A stretch of DNA of 64,000 nt from NCBI GenBank assembly GCA_030348385.1, contig JAUCFP010000006.1:3685501-3749500 (forward strand). Reading direction: 5' to 3'. The stretch comes from Cytobacillus sp. NJ13 (GTDB lineage Bacteria > Bacillota > Bacilli > Bacillales > Cytobacillaceae). Position numbers and translations under genes: made by a program. The notes under the pieces were generated by a model. The model saw nothing but the letters and a program-made list of their open reading frames with translations, had not been told where the DNA came from and searched no databases. Of the stretch, positions 50,327 to 59,699 are shown piece by piece; position 1 is the first letter of the stretch, and each line of letters starts with the position of its first letter.

Positions 50327-50539
50327 ATGAAATCAGGAATTCATCCTAACTATAAAAAAGCAATGGTGAAATGTGCTTGCGGTAACGAGTTCGAAACCGG
50401 TTCTGTTCAAGAAGAGATCCGCGTTGAAACTTGCTCTGAGTGCCACCCATTCTATACTGGACGTCAAAAATTCGCTGAAGCTGGCGGACGTGTTGACCGT
50501 TTCAATAAGAAATACGGCATTAAGTCAGAACAAAAATAA
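50327..50539 (+). CDS. rpmE: Ribosomal protein L31 (zinc-binding form)
   Basis: 70 residues from ATG 50327, nine bases after GAAGGAG (ATG 50318 abuts the site). Four cysteines for zinc: CAC at 16-18 and CSEC at 36-39. This is the C+ form normally used when zinc is plentiful; a zinc-free paralogue (ytiA-like) would be elsewhere. Confidence 0.97.
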   Translation: MKSGIHPNYKKAMVKCACGNEFETGSVQEEIRVETCSECHPFYTGRQKFAEAGGRVDRFNKKYGIKSEQK

Positions 50540-50547
50540 TAAACAAC

Positions 50548-50582
50548 AAAAACAGGCAAGTTAACTATCTTGCCTGTTTTTT
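50548..50582 (+). terminator. Terminator of rpmE
   Basis: AAAAACAGGCAAG / CTTGCCTGTTTTTT with 8-nt loop. Confidence 0.92.
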
Positions 50583-50744
50583 ATTGCGAAATAAGCCTTA
50601 TTGGATATGAAGAACTGTTTTTAGGGGATCTTTTTTGCTTTAAAAAAGCGCGAGTACAATTAAAAATTACAGCTCGACCCTTTCTTCATAAAAAAATGAA
50701 AACAAGCCATTCTATTAGTTAGAACGAGGAAGGAGAGGCCGTTC

Positions 50745-51365
50745 ATGTACGTTATGAATCATCACGGATGGGTGGAAGTCATTTGCGGCAGCATGTTCTC
50801 CGGCAAATCAGAAGAACTGATTCGCCGTGTGCGCAGAGCTCAGTTCGCCAAACAGCAAATTGCTGTATTTAAGCCGCAGATTGATAACCGATACAGTGAT
50901 GAAGCTGTCGTTTCACATAATGGAACTTCGGTCATAGCTAGACCCATTTCCCAGTCTACCGATATTTTTAAATACATTACAGCTGACATTGATTTGATTG
51001 CGATTGATGAAGTGCAATTTTTTGATGATGAAATTGTAAAAGTCATTCAGCACCTGGCTGACAGCGGACATCGTGTTATCGCTGCCGGACTTGACCAGGA
51101 CTTCCGCGGGGAGCCTTTTGGCCAAATGCCTGCCATCATGTCGATAGCAGAGTTGGTTACAAAGCTTCAAGCCGTCTGTGCCGTTTGCGGTTCACCTGCA
51201 AGCCGTACGCAGCGCCTGATCAATGGAAGGCCAGCTTCATATGATGACCCGGTTATTTTAGTCGGCGCATCTGAAGCATATGAACCGCGCTGCCGCCATC
51301 ACCATGAAGTTCCCAAATCGCCAAATGTTCTAGACAAACATAAAACAACCGAGTTTTTATCATAA
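50745..51365 (+). CDS. tdk: Thymidine kinase
   Basis: 206 residues. Type II thymidine kinase: P-loop [15 protein letters not shown] (about 15-29), [10 protein letters not shown] (Walker B), [11 protein letters not shown] (lasso region), and two CxxC-type zinc pairs (CAVC near 144, later CRHH). It phosphorylates thymidine in salvage. Order rpmE-tdk-prfA-prmC is conserved, though here a lipoprotein, transporter and regulator intervene. Confidence 0.95.
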   Translation: MYVMNHHGWVEVICGSMFSGKSEELIRRVRRAQFAKQQIAVFKPQIDNRYSDEAVVSHNGTSVIARPISQSTDIFKYITADIDLIAIDEVQFFDDEIVKVIQHLADSGHRVIAAGLDQDFRGEPFGQMPAIMSIAELVTKLQAVCAVCGSPASRTQRLINGRPASYDDPVILVGASEAYEPRCRHHHEVPKSPNVLDKHKTTEFLS

Positions 51366-51385
51366 TTTTATACTAAACGATCTCT

Positions 51386-51415
51386 CTGCCCTGGCGTGTT
51401 CCGGGCAGTTTTTTT
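51386..51415 (+). terminator. Terminator of tdk
   Basis: CTGCCC / GGGCAG stem with an 11-nt loop and T7-8. Confidence 0.8.
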
Positions 51416-51428
51416 AATTTGGGTCTTT

Positions 51429-51990
51429 ATGGCGCAGAAAACGGAAGGCGAAATTAAAAATTTCACCATGAGCGGCTCATAAAAATCCCAAAAGGAAGCC
51501 GGGAAAAGGTCGCCATGACCGCTCCATGAAGCCGAAATCGGAAGGGAAGCCAGGAAAAGGTCGCCATAAATGATTCATGAAGCCCAAAAACGAAAGGGAA
51601 GCAAAGAAAGGGTCGCCATGAACGGTTTATGAAGCCGAAAAACGAAAGGGAAGCAGAGAAAAGGTCGCCATGAAGGGTTTATGAAGCCGAAAAACGGAAG
51701 GGAAGCAGAGAAAAGGTCGCCATGAAGGGTTTATGAAGCCGAAAAACGGAAGGGAAGCAGAGAAAAGGTCGCCATGAACGGTTTATGAAGCCGAAAAACG
51801 AAAGGGAAGCAGAGAAAAGGTCGCCATGAAGGGTTTATGAAGCCGAAAAACGGAAGGGAAGCAGAGAAAAGGTCGCCATGAAAGGTCCATGAAGCCGAAA
51901 AGTGGAAGGTGAGCAGAAAAATGGTCGTCATGAGCGACTCATGAAGCCGAAAAACGAAAGGGAAGCAGAGAAAAGGTCGCCATGAACGGT
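51429..51990 (+). repeat. 52-bp tandem array B
   Basis: GAAGCC starts at 51528, 51579, 51631, 51683, 51735, 51787, 51839, 51891 and 51943, with steps 51 then 52 throughout; two diverged units precede (from about 51429). Each unit has core GAAAAACGGAAGGGAAGC and dyad CATGAA-GGG-TTTATG, with substitutions concentrated around the dyad. It fills the 51366-52064 gap together with the tdk terminator. Confidence 0.95.
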
Positions 51991-52064
51991 CACCCCAGCT
52001 CTGCCTTATATTGGACTGCACATTCCTCCTTATAGCGGACATGCTATAAAAAGGAGGTGCAGTA

Positions 52065-52505
52065 ATGAAAAAACTTAGTGTTTTCCTTTTGATGCTCGCA
52101 TTTATGGCTGGCTGTGCCAACAATCAGGCAACTGAGAGTGAGTATGACCATGAGACCCAGGATGGAGTTTCATTTATAAATAATGATCTGGACCGCACCG
52201 AGGACAATGATACATTGGACCGGACGATGAGCGGTGAGCAGAACCCGAACTTTATCAATTTTGACGGCAAACGCCTGGATAATCAGGATGATATCGACCA
52301 GGCCCGCAGCGTGATTGCAGCTCACGAGGGGTATCGCCCAGGAGCTGTTTGGGTAAATGGAGAGGATATGTGGGTGACTGCATACAGAAAAGGCAATATG
52401 ACCCACCAGGAAAAGATTGATTCACAGGCTCAATTGCATAAAGATCTCATTAAAGCTCTTCCGACTTATCACATTGAAGTAAAGGTTCAGGAAGACCGCA
52501 CGTAA
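52065..52505 (+). CDS. YhcN/YlaJ-like lipoprotein
   Basis: 146 residues. Signal peptide KKLSVFLLMLAFMAGC with lipobox Cys near 17, an Asp/Glu-rich linker, then a compact domain (DDIDQARSVIAAHEGYRPGAVWVNGEDMWVTA). The domain pattern recalls the YhcN/YlaJ sporulation lipoprotein family, which is linked to spore inner-membrane or cortex functions, but the match is by feel only. Ribosome site AAAGGAGGTG. Confidence 0.7.
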   Translation: MKKLSVFLLMLAFMAGCANNQATESEYDHETQDGVSFINNDLDRTEDNDTLDRTMSGEQNPNFINFDGKRLDNQDDIDQARSVIAAHEGYRPGAVWVNGEDMWVTAYRKGNMTHQEKIDSQAQLHKDLIKALPTYHIEVKVQEDRT

Positions 52506-52537
52506 AAAGTGCCCTGCTTATCCAGGGCATTTTTTTT
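52504..52537. terminator. Terminator between lipoprotein and DMT transporter
   Basis: TGCCCTG / CAGGGCA with 6-nt loop and T8, overlapping the stop of the convergent gene. Confidence 0.9.
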
Positions 52538-53498
52538 ACGCAGCCTTTCTTTTTAAAATGACTTTGTTCGAGGTTACATAACTGTGCAGCACCATGCCAG
52601 CGATCACAAGTGCCATGCCTGTAAAAGAGATTCCAGACGGCAGGGGACTTGCCAGCAGCAGCACTTCGCCGAGAACAGCAAAAAGGACCTCGAGGGACTG
52701 TGTTGCTTCCACCGCCCCTAATTTGTGCATATTGCCGCGGACAAGGTCAGTGGCTGCAAAGAAAAGCACCGTGGCAAAGACGCCGGAAAAAAGGGCGACT
52801 AAACCGGACTGAGTAACCTGGCCAAAGCTGGGAGCACCGTTTGTAGCCAGGGCAGCTGCAGAAAGAATAATCCATAGCGGAAGACTGGCAATTGTCATCC
52901 CGAGCACACGCTGGTAGGCATCCAGCCGATTTTCACACACATCCATCATTTTGCGGTTGCCTAATGGATAGGCAAAGGATGCGATAACCAAAGGAATGAT
53001 CACTAGCATGGTATCCCGGAATGAAATGGAGGAGGCATGCTCGACTTGCATCACAGCAACTCCAAGAAGAATGATCAGGCTCATCATCAGACCTCGAAAT
53101 GGTACTTTTCCTCTAACCTTAACAGTTCCCTTTCCAGTTTGATATGCAACAAAAAACAGGGGTGCAAGCAGGGAGCCGGAGATAATCGTAATCTGCCAGG
53201 TTCCGGCAATCAGCCAGCCGGGACCGTAGGCTGCTGCAAAACATAACGGGGCATAGAATAAGCCAAAGCCGACAAAGCTCCATAACAGCCATTGCCCGGG
53301 GGCTTTTTTCATTTCAGTAAATAATGGCCGCAAATTCCCTCTGAATGCTACAATGGCACCCAAAAGAGGAATCATGAAAAAATAGCGGAGCGATGCGCTC
53401 CATAGCCAGCTTCCGCCTTCCATTTCCATTGCCCGGTTTAATACAAATGTGAAAGCAAAAAAGAAGGCGGAGCAAACACCTAAAAGAATAGCCTTCAT
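52536..53498 (-). CDS. DMT-superfamily multidrug-resistance-type transporter (EmrE-like, 10 TM)
   Basis: 320 residues, ten predicted membrane spans: AFFFAFTFVLNRAMEM at the start, GTWQITIISGSLLAPLFF in the middle, and EATQSLEVLFAVLGEVLLL near the C-terminus. This looks like the multidrug-efflux-type DMT family (PF13536) rather than EamA. Substrate unknown. It follows a GntR regulator by 11 bp, so the regulator probably controls it. Confidence 0.8.
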   Translation of the reverse strand: MKAILLGVCSAFFFAFTFVLNRAMEMEGGSWLWSASLRYFFMIPLLGAIVAFRGNLRPLFTEMKKAPGQWLLWSFVGFGLFYAPLCFAAAYGPGWLIAGTWQITIISGSLLAPLFFVAYQTGKGTVKVRGKVPFRGLMMSLIILLGVAVMQVEHASSISFRDTMLVIIPLVIASFAYPLGNRKMMDVCENRLDAYQRVLGMTIASLPLWIILSAAALATNGAPSFGQVTQSGLVALFSGVFATVLFFAATDLVRGNMHKLGAVEATQSLEVLFAVLGEVLLLASPLPSGISFTGMALVIAGMVLHSYVTSNKVILKRKAA

Positions 53499-53509
53499 GC
53501 CAGTTCACC

Positions 53510-54163
53510 TCATTTCCCTGTTAATATCCCGCCAAGACTCAGCCAGTTTTCCTCCACCAGCCTGGATGCTAGCTGCTCCTTGCCCTTCCTGCTGGCTTCC
53601 ATGATTTTCTTGTGCTGCTCAACAGATTTCAGCCCATTCAAAGATCCGAATTGAGCAATTTCCAGACGCTGAATTTTGGGCATAATCCTTTTTAATGCTG
53701 AGATAATTTCGGGATTATCTGCAGCAGAAAGAAAAACCTCGTGGAAGGCTTCATCTGCTTTTACTGCACTAAGAATATCCTGTTTTTTCATGGCAGCCGC
53801 AAGCTTTTTATTGGCTGCCTCAAGCCTTGCAAAATCACTTGGCATTAAGCGGGGAACGCCAAGTCTGGCACCTAAAGCATGCAGGGAAGCTGCCACCGGA
53901 AAGGCGTGGCTTGCACCATCTTCATTTAGAGGAGTGACGCGAGTAGAGGAGCCGGGCGCTGATACAACGAGCCCTTCATCCTCAAGCCTCTTTAAGGCTT
54001 CCCGGACAGGAGTGCGGCTGATCCCAAAGTCTTCTGCAAGCTCCTTGTCATGAAGGCGCGAACCAGGTTCAAATTCAAGCTCGATAATATTCTTCTTAAG
54101 TGTTTCGTATACTTCATCTCTAAGTGACAAACGTTTAATTGGTGTGATATTTTTATTTTTCAT
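53510..54163 (-). CDS. GntR-family regulator with FCD domain
   Basis: 217 residues. Winged-helix LRDEVYETLKKNIIELEFEPGS with ELAEDFGISRTPVREALKRLEDEGLV (about 15-68) and an all-helical FCD ligand domain (ADEAFHEVFLSAADNPEI, His near 139 as a metal-ligand candidate). FCD regulators usually sense organic acids or sugars. It forms an operon with the downstream transporter. Confidence 0.85.
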   Translation of the reverse strand: MKNKNITPIKRLSLRDEVYETLKKNIIELEFEPGSRLHDKELAEDFGISRTPVREALKRLEDEGLVVSAPGSSTRVTPLNEDGASHAFPVAASLHALGARLGVPRLMPSDFARLEAANKKLAAAMKKQDILSAVKADEAFHEVFLSAADNPEIISALKRIMPKIQRLEIAQFGSLNGLKSVEQHKKIMEASRKGKEQLASRLVEENWLSLGGILTGK

Positions 54164-54172
54164 AAAACCAAT

Positions 54173-54183
54173 ATATCGGATAT
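54173..54183. promoter_or_regulatory. Candidate GntR operator
   Basis: ATATC-G-GATAT perfect dyad within 20 bases of the GntR start codon (54163), as expected for autoregulation by an FCD-type GntR repressor. Confidence 0.45.
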
Positions 54184-54378
54184 CACAAAAACCCGCAATG
54201 ATTTTTCAGAAAATTTATTAACAGTGAGTAATGCCCCCTTATTCCGAATGGTTTTGACTGCAACAATCACCTATACTATAATTAGAATGTTATGGAGTTG
54301 CGGCTTTAAAAAAATGAAACTATACCCCGCTGGGACAATATCCGGCGGTTATTGGATAAAAAATTGAGGTGAATGGCT

Positions 54379-55452
54379 GTGTTTGATCGTCTTCAATCTG
54401 TCGAGGACCGTTATGAAAGATTAAATGAGCTTTTGAGCGATCCGGAAATTGTCAATGATCCGAAAAAGCTTCGCGAATATTCAAAAGAACAGTCTGGTAT
54501 TCAGGAAACTGTTGACACATACCGCGAATATAAAGAAGTAAAAGAGCAGTATCAGGATGCGCGTGCCATGCTTGAAGAGAAGCTTGATGCCGAAATGCGC
54601 GAAATGGTAAAAGAAGAATTGGCTGAGCTTGAGGAAAGAAAAGAGGAACTGGAAGCACGTCTGAAAATTCTCCTCATTCCTAAAGACCCTAATGATGATA
54701 AAAACGTTATTATGGAAATCCGCGGTGCAGCAGGCGGTGATGAAGCTGCCTTATTTGCAGGTGACTTATACCGCATGTACAGCCGCTATGCCGAGACGCA
54801 GGGCTGGAAAATCGATGTCATTGAGGCAAGCTCTACGGGCGTTGGCGGCTATAAGGAAATCATCTTTATGATCAACGGAAATGGCGCTTATTCCAAGCTT
54901 AAGTTTGAAAATGGCGCACACCGTGTTCAGCGTGTGCCTGAAACCGAATCCGGCGGGCGCATCCACACTTCAACTGCAACAGTAGCGGTTCTTCCTGAAG
55001 CAGAAGAAGTGGAAATTGCAATTCATGAAAAAGATATCCGTGTGGATACTTTTGCTTCAAGCGGACCGGGCGGACAGAGTGTTAACACGACGATGTCAGC
55101 TGTTCGTCTGACTCACTTGCCGACAGGTACGGTTGTATCCTGCCAGGATGAAAAATCACAGATCAAAAATAAAGAAAAAGCGATGAAGGTTCTTCGTGCC
55201 CGTGTTTATGATAAATTCCAGCAGGAAGCACAGGCGGAATATGACCAGCAGCGTAAATCAGCAGTTGGTACAGGAGACCGCTCTGAGCGCATCCGGACGT
55301 ACAACTTCCCGCAAAACCGTGTAACGGATCACCGCATCGGTCTGACGATCCAAAAGCTTGATCAGATCCTTCAAGGCAAGCTTGATGAGGTTATTGATGC
55401 GCTGATCGTTGAAGAGCAATCTGCGAAGCTGGACAGTGCATCCAATGAGTAA
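54379..55452 (+). CDS. prfA: Peptide chain release factor 1
   Basis: 357 residues from GTG 54379, seven bases after GAGGTG; ATG 54373 is too close to the site but in frame. RF1 hallmarks: PET tripeptide ([12 protein letters not shown], reads UAG/UAA) and [10 protein letters not shown] with the GGQ that triggers hydrolysis. It ends inside the first codons of prmC, its own methyltransferase. Confidence 0.96.
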   Translation: MFDRLQSVEDRYERLNELLSDPEIVNDPKKLREYSKEQSGIQETVDTYREYKEVKEQYQDARAMLEEKLDAEMREMVKEELAELEERKEELEARLKILLIPKDPNDDKNVIMEIRGAAGGDEAALFAGDLYRMYSRYAETQGWKIDVIEASSTGVGGYKEIIFMINGNGAYSKLKFENGAHRVQRVPETESGGRIHTSTATVAVLPEAEEVEIAIHEKDIRVDTFASSGPGGQSVNTTMSAVRLTHLPTGTVVSCQDEKSQIKNKEKAMKVLRARVYDKFQQEAQAEYDQQRKSAVGTGDRSERIRTYNFPQNRVTDHRIGLTIQKLDQILQGKLDEVIDALIVEEQSAKLDSASNE

Positions 55453-56314
55453 TCCAACTATGAAAGTATATGAAGCCCTCAACTGGGCTTCTTCTTTTTT
55501 AAAAGAGTCAAACCGCGATGAGAATGCCGGTGAGCTGTTATTGCAGCATTTTATGAAGATGGGCAGGGCAAGCTTTTTGGCTAATTTACGCGAAGATTTG
55601 AATTCGGAGGTCCTGGATGAATTCCAGAAGGCAGTGCAGGCACACGCAGCGGGCCAGCCTGTTCAGTATATCATCGGCTTTGAAGAATTCTACGGGCGCA
55701 CCTTCCAGGTAAATGAAGATGTCCTTATTCCAAGGCCAGAAACGGAAGAACTGGTTTATAACGCCCTGCAGAAGATAAACAAGCTGTTCGGCTCTGTGAA
55801 CGGACTTGAAATGGCAGACATCGGTACAGGCAGCGGAGCGATTGCCATTACGATGAAGCTTGAAAAACCGGGATTAAATGTCACGGCCACAGATATCTAC
55901 GGACCGACCCTTGAGCTGGCTGAGAAAAATGCAGAACAGAATGGCGCGGAAATTGATTTTTTTCAGGGAGACCTTCTCCAGCCCCTTATTTCAAAAGGGA
56001 AGAAATTTGATATCATTCTATCCAATCCTCCATATATACCGGAAAGGGATATCGAGTGGATGTCGGATATAGTCACTGAGCACGAACCGCACCGTGCCCT
56101 CTTTGCAGGGGAAGATGGGCTGGATCTGTACAAGCGCTTTATGGAAGAACTTCCAGCTGCCATCAAAGACCGTGCCCTTATCGGCTTCGAGGTAGGTGCC
56201 GGTCAAAGTGAAGCAGTTTCATTACTCCTGAAGCAGGCTTTCCCGCAGGCAAATGTAGAAACAGTCTATGACATTAACGGCAAAGACCGGATGGTTTTTG
56301 CGGAAATAGAGTAA
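55445..56314 (+). CDS. prmC: Release factor glutamine methyltransferase PrmC
   Basis: 289 residues from ATG 55445, overlapping prfA by eight bases; ATG 55460 is an alternative closer to the family N-terminus ([10 protein letters not shown]). SAM motif [14 protein letters not shown] near 124 and catalytic SNPPYIP near 194. It N5-methylates the GGQ glutamine of RF1 and RF2. Coupled to prfA by the overlap. Confidence 0.95.
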   Translation: MSNPTMKVYEALNWASSFLKESNRDENAGELLLQHFMKMGRASFLANLREDLNSEVLDEFQKAVQAHAAGQPVQYIIGFEEFYGRTFQVNEDVLIPRPETEELVYNALQKINKLFGSVNGLEMADIGTGSGAIAITMKLEKPGLNVTATDIYGPTLELAEKNAEQNGAEIDFFQGDLLQPLISKGKKFDIILSNPPYIPERDIEWMSDIVTEHEPHRALFAGEDGLDLYKRFMEELPAAIKDRALIGFEVGAGQSEAVSLLLKQAFPQANVETVYDINGKDRMVFAEIE

Positions 56315-56317
56315 CAC

Positions 56318-56341
56318 AGCCGCCGGAATGGCGGTTTTTTA
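56318..56341 (+). terminator. Terminator of prfA-prmC
   Basis: CCGCC / GGCGG stem with GGAAT loop and T6. Confidence 0.85.
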
Positions 56342-56446
56342 TTAGTGAGAGGCACTGCATCTGAATACTAGAAAAAATTTAATTTTAATAGTTTAAGATT
56401 CTGGCATCCTGTCCACACTGTGGATAGTGAAGGGATGGTGCCGGAA

Positions 56447-57124
56447 ATGATGAATACCAAAACGATTGTGAAATTATATGTACTGATTTTATCCTTAGGA
56501 ACGATTTTAAGTTTATATATACCGCAAACAGAAGTCACAGCTGATGAGCCAATGGTAATACCGAGCGAGGCAATCAGGTTGCGCATTCTGGCCAACAGCG
56601 ATAATGAAGAAGACCAGGCGATTAAAAGGAAAGTAAGGGACGCAGTAAATGCAGAAATCACTGAGTGGGTGGCAGAGTTAACTTCAATAGAAGATGCCTG
56701 TGAACTGATCCAGTCAAGATTGCCTGAGATTCAAAAGATTGCCGAAGAAGTAGTAGCTGATGAAGGATCTGACCAGAAAGTAAATGCCGACTTTGGAAAA
56801 GTCAGCTTCCCGACGAAATTATACGGACAGTTTTTATACCCTGCAGGCGAATACGAAGCGATCTTAATTACTCTTGGCGAAGGAAAAGGAGCCAACTGGT
56901 GGTGTGTGCTTTTCCCTCCTCTTTGCTTCCTTGATTTCTCAAACGGTGTGGCTGTAAGCGAAGGCTTTGAAGAAGGAGAAAAGAAAGGAGAAGTAAAAGC
57001 AGAAGAAATCGCTGCTGACACTGATTCCAAAAAAGAAACCCCTCCCGTTTATACAGAGGAAGATGAAGAACCTGTAGAAGTAAAATTCTTTTTAGTTGAA
57101 ATATGGGAGAAAATCTTCGGTTAG
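56447..57124 (+). CDS. spoIIR: Stage II sporulation protein R (SpoIIR)
   Basis: 225 residues from ATG 56447 (ATG 56450 follows; AAGGGA is 11 bases upstream). N-terminal secretion/membrane segment (KLYVLILSLGTILSLYI), then the SpoIIR domain with RLRILANSDNEEDQAIKR and WWCVLFPPLCFLD. It is made in the forespore under sigma-F and signals SpoIIGA in the mother cell to process pro-sigma-E. The Lys/Glu-rich C-terminal stretch (170-215) is variable. No clear sigma-F promoter seen. Confidence 0.95.
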   Translation: MMNTKTIVKLYVLILSLGTILSLYIPQTEVTADEPMVIPSEAIRLRILANSDNEEDQAIKRKVRDAVNAEITEWVAELTSIEDACELIQSRLPEIQKIAEEVVADEGSDQKVNADFGKVSFPTKLYGQFLYPAGEYEAILITLGEGKGANWWCVLFPPLCFLDFSNGVAVSEGFEEGEKKGEVKAEEIAADTDSKKETPPVYTEEDEEPVEVKFFLVEIWEKIFG

Positions 57125-57152
57125 GCCTTGCTGCAGAGCAGGGTTTTTTCTT
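57125..57152 (+). terminator. Terminator of spoIIR
   Basis: CCTTGCT / AGCAGGG stem (one G-T) and T6. Confidence 0.7.
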
Positions 57153-57280
57153 TTAAGCTGGAACTGAGTTTACTAAACGGGCAAATTCATAAGCAGAACG
57201 GTAAAGCCTTTTTAAAATCACTTTAAAAACTGGAAATCAAATTACATTTAAGACAAGCATATAACATCTTCTTTTCATGT

Positions 57281-57305
57281 GTTTGATTCTACTAAAAACG
57301 GATAT
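57281..57305 (+). promoter_or_regulatory. Sigma-B promoter of gsiB
   Basis: GTTTGA, 13-base spacer, GGATAT, about 50 bases before the gsiB start. One mismatch in each box; same spacer length and -10 as the yflT promoter at 5296. Confidence 0.85.
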
Positions 57306-57353
57306 TTAAAGTAGTGTAACAACAAAACATAAACAAAAAGGAGATGAAAGATA

Positions 57354-57734
57354 ATGGCTAAAAACAACAATAATAACAACGATAAAATGTCTCGTGAGGA
57401 AAGAGGACGCATGGGCGGAGAAGCGACAAGCCGCAACCATGATAAGGACTTCTATCAGGAAATTGGACAAAAGGGCGGAGAAGCAACCAGCCAGAACCAT
57501 GACAAGGACTTCTATCAGGAAATAGGCCAAAAAGGCGGAGAAGCGACAGCGAAAAATCATGATAGTGAATTCTATCAGGAGATTGGCCAAAAAGGCGGAG
57601 AAGCAACAGCTGAAAATCATGACAAGGACTTCTATCAGGAAATTGGACGCAAAGGCGGAGAAGCAACTAGTGAAAATCATGACCGCGATTTCTATGAAGA
57701 AATCGGCAGAAAAGGCGGCAACTCGAACGACTAA
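57354..57734 (+). CDS. gsiB: General stress protein GsiB (KGG repeats)
   Basis: 126 residues made almost wholly of five 20-residue repeats (pattern KGGEAT..NHDKDFYQEIGQ) after an Asn-rich start. The DNA shows matching 60-bp tandem units. It is a hydrophilic, LEA-like, probably disordered protein. GsiB is among the most strongly sigma-B-induced proteins in B. subtilis (heat, salt, ethanol, glucose or phosphate starvation). Ribosome site AAAAGGAGATG. Repeat number tends to vary between strains. Confidence 0.95.
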   Translation: MAKNNNNNNDKMSREERGRMGGEATSRNHDKDFYQEIGQKGGEATSQNHDKDFYQEIGQKGGEATAKNHDSEFYQEIGQKGGEATAENHDKDFYQEIGRKGGEATSENHDRDFYEEIGRKGGNSND

Positions 57735-57770
57735 ACCTGCCGCTGAAAAATTGCATATGATAGTAATATA

Positions 57771-57808
57771 AACACGGCAGCGGAATTCAGACAGCTGCCG
57801 TGTTTTAT
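57771..57808 (+). terminator. Terminator of gsiB
   Basis: AACACGGCAGC / GCTGCCGTGTT perfect 11-bp stem with a 12-nt loop and TTATT tail. Confidence 0.9.
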
Positions 57809-57918
57809 TCTACATTAGTCTTTTTTTCTCTTGCATCCTGAAATATTTTTCAAATCTAGTTCTACTTTTTCTATTTTTTCATATTCATAGAGTGACAATA
57901 AGAAAATGGGGTGAAGAA

Positions 57919-58365
57919 ATGGAAACAGGTGTAGTGAGATGTGCTGATGCTTCAGATGTGGAGAATCTGGCATCTTTTCTGGAATCGGCAAACTTAAGTA
58001 CGGATGGGATCAGGGAAGCAATCGAATATTTTTTAATTATGGAGAATGATTCTGGGGATATTAAGGCTACCCTGGGAATTGAACCCCATGGAAAGATTGG
58101 TCTTTTAAGGTCCCTTGTAATGACATCCACAGCATCTGAAAAAGATCTATTTATTTTGTTTGAGCAAATATTAATGCTGGCAAGGGATCGGGGCATGGAG
58201 TCCTTGTATCTCGCATCGAATAAAAGAAACTCGCTGGCATTTTTCAGCCTGCTTGGCTTTAAACAGGAAGAAATAGCGCGATTGCCGGAAGTCTTATTCG
58301 AGTCGGAGCATGTTAAACACATCCTGACTGTGGATAACTCTTTCTTTTTGAAATTATCCATGTGA
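57919..58365 (+). CDS. ywlB: GNAT-family acetyltransferase YwlB
   Basis: 148 residues from ATG 57919 (GGGGTGAAGAA upstream). GNAT fold by pattern: GLLRSLVMTSTAS (strand 4 and acetyl-CoA loop region) and ESLYLASNKRNSLAFFSLLGFKQEE at the C-terminus. The classical Q/RxxGxG/A loop is degenerate (TSTASEKD), so activity is uncertain. Position before ywlC identifies it as YwlB. Confidence 0.7.
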   Translation: METGVVRCADASDVENLASFLESANLSTDGIREAIEYFLIMENDSGDIKATLGIEPHGKIGLLRSLVMTSTASEKDLFILFEQILMLARDRGMESLYLASNKRNSLAFFSLLGFKQEEIARLPEVLFESEHVKHILTVDNSFFLKLSM

Positions 58366-58601
58366 ATTGTGGGTATCTTGCAAAAGTTATACACAAATCC
58401 CTCTTATTTATACACAATTTGTGGATAAGACTTGAGTTATCCAGCTTCTTCTACTATACTTTCCAAAGGAATGTACAAAAAAAATGTCGAAAACATAGGA
58501 ATTTTGACAGCAATAAAACATTTTTTGTGAAGGTGGATAACAATGATTACAAAAAGATGGTCGGTGGATAACAGTGTGGATAAAGAAGATAGTTATTCAC
58601 A
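58329..58601. promoter_or_regulatory. DnaA-box cluster at ywlB/ywlC
   Basis: Perfect TTATNCACA matches at 58329 (-), 58387 (+), 58408 (+), 58420 (-), 58575 (-) and 58593 (+), plus 8-of-9 matches at 58532 and 58563; one more perfect box at 58903 (+) inside ywlC. Three of the boxes lie within 42 bp (58387-58428). B. subtilis has a DnaA-binding cluster at ywlC, as I recall, one of several that modulate initiation by titrating DnaA. The boxes continue into the ywlC coding sequence. Confidence 0.88.
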
Positions 58602-59586
58602 GTTTTCACAGGCTGCCGATCTGTTAAAAAATAATGAAGTGGTCGCTTTTCCAACAGAAACCGTATATGGATTAGGCGGGAATGCGGAAAATGATGAAGC
58701 GGTCAGAAAAATATTTGAGGCAAAAGGACGTCCGAGTGATAATCCCCTGATTATTCACATTGCTGACAAAGCCCAGCTGGACGCTTTTGTAACCGAAATT
58801 CCGCAAAATGCGCAGGCGCTCATGGATCGATTTTGGCCCGGACCGCTTACGCTCATTTTTAATCTTAAGGAAGGTGTTCTTTCCCATTATGCAACGGCAG
58901 GTTTATCCACAGTTGCTGTGCGAATGCCTGATCATTCAGTAGCCCTGGCGCTGCTGGAGAAAACAGGATTGCCGATTGCCGCTCCAAGTGCCAACCGTTC
59001 CGGAAGGCCCAGTCCGACAACGGCTGACCATGTTTGGGAAGACCTGAATGGAAGAATAGCTGGATTAGTGGACGGGGGTCCGACAGGTGTTGGTGTGGAA
59101 TCAACCGTAGTGGATTGTACAGGTGAAGTGCCGGTCATCTTAAGGCCAGGCGGCATTACCAGAGAACAGCTGGAAGAGGTTGTAGGCGAGGTCAGTGTGG
59201 ATCCTGCATTAGCGGATGAAAGCCAGGCGCCAAAATCTCCCGGCATGAAATACCGGCACTATGCACCGGATGCTCCTCTTTATTTAGTAGAAGGAACAAG
59301 AGAAGACATCCAGCATTTTGTTGAGGATAAAAAGCAGGAAGGCCTTTCGGTGGGAGTTCTGACGACATTAGAAAACCTGGAATTTTATCGTGCTGATTTT
59401 ATCTATGCCTGCGGGCAGCGGGAAAAGCTTGAGACCGTGGCCAGCTCCCTCTATGAAGCATTAAGATACTTTAACACAACAGATGCTGATATTATTTTCT
59501 GTGAGATGTTCCCGGGTGAAGGTGTGGGGCACGCAATCATGAACCGCCTGATGAAGGCAGCAGGACATAGGGTCATTAGCAGATAG
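58543..59586 (+). CDS. ywlC: Threonylcarbamoyl-AMP synthase (Sua5/TsaC2 type)
   Basis: 347 residues. N-terminal YrdC domain: VVAFPTETVYGLGG near 35, KGRPSDNPLIIHI, and SANRSGRPSPT near 150, then a linker and a C-terminal Sua5 domain (SPGMKYRHYAPDAPL). It makes the activated intermediate for tRNA t6A modification. The first 24 residues (SVDNSVDKEDSYSQF...) are partly written by the DnaA-box sequence. Ribosome site GAAGGTGG. Confidence 0.95.
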   Translation: MITKRWSVDNSVDKEDSYSQFSQAADLLKNNEVVAFPTETVYGLGGNAENDEAVRKIFEAKGRPSDNPLIIHIADKAQLDAFVTEIPQNAQALMDRFWPGPLTLIFNLKEGVLSHYATAGLSTVAVRMPDHSVALALLEKTGLPIAAPSANRSGRPSPTTADHVWEDLNGRIAGLVDGGPTGVGVESTVVDCTGEVPVILRPGGITREQLEEVVGEVSVDPALADESQAPKSPGMKYRHYAPDAPLYLVEGTREDIQHFVEDKKQEGLSVGVLTTLENLEFYRADFIYACGQREKLETVASSLYEALRYFNTTDADIIFCEMFPGEGVGHAIMNRLMKAAGHRVISR

Positions 59587-59592
59587 ATAAAG

Positions 59593-59625
59593 AAACCGTT
59601 TCCTCATGAGGCGGTTTTTTGTTTT
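59593..59625 (+). terminator. Terminator of ywlC
   Basis: AAACCG / CGGTTT outer stem, CCTC / GAGG inner stem, then T-rich. Confidence 0.8.
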
Positions 59626-59699
59626 GGATAAAGGCAATGGCATTCTAAAACCGCATGGACGTGCATATGCTGAATTAGCAAGTCCAAGGAGGCGGAAAA

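Noticed and set aside
51731..52123. 130-residue minus-strand open frame over array B
   Set aside because: It consists of translated 52-bp tandem units (repeating FSASW/LPFRF-like text), has no ribosome site, and overlaps the lipoprotein gene. 52 is not a multiple of three, so the frame exists only because the units lack stops in this strand.
58366..58542. A second chromosomal origin at the DnaA-box cluster
   Set aside because: No A/T-rich unwinding element or dnaA/dnaN genes; a DnaA-titrating cluster is the simpler reading and matches what is known for ywlC in B. subtilis.
59626..59699. yybP-ykoY manganese riboswitch before mntP
   Set aside because: Looked for because mntP often has one; the leader after the ywlC terminator is too short and lacks the conserved loops.
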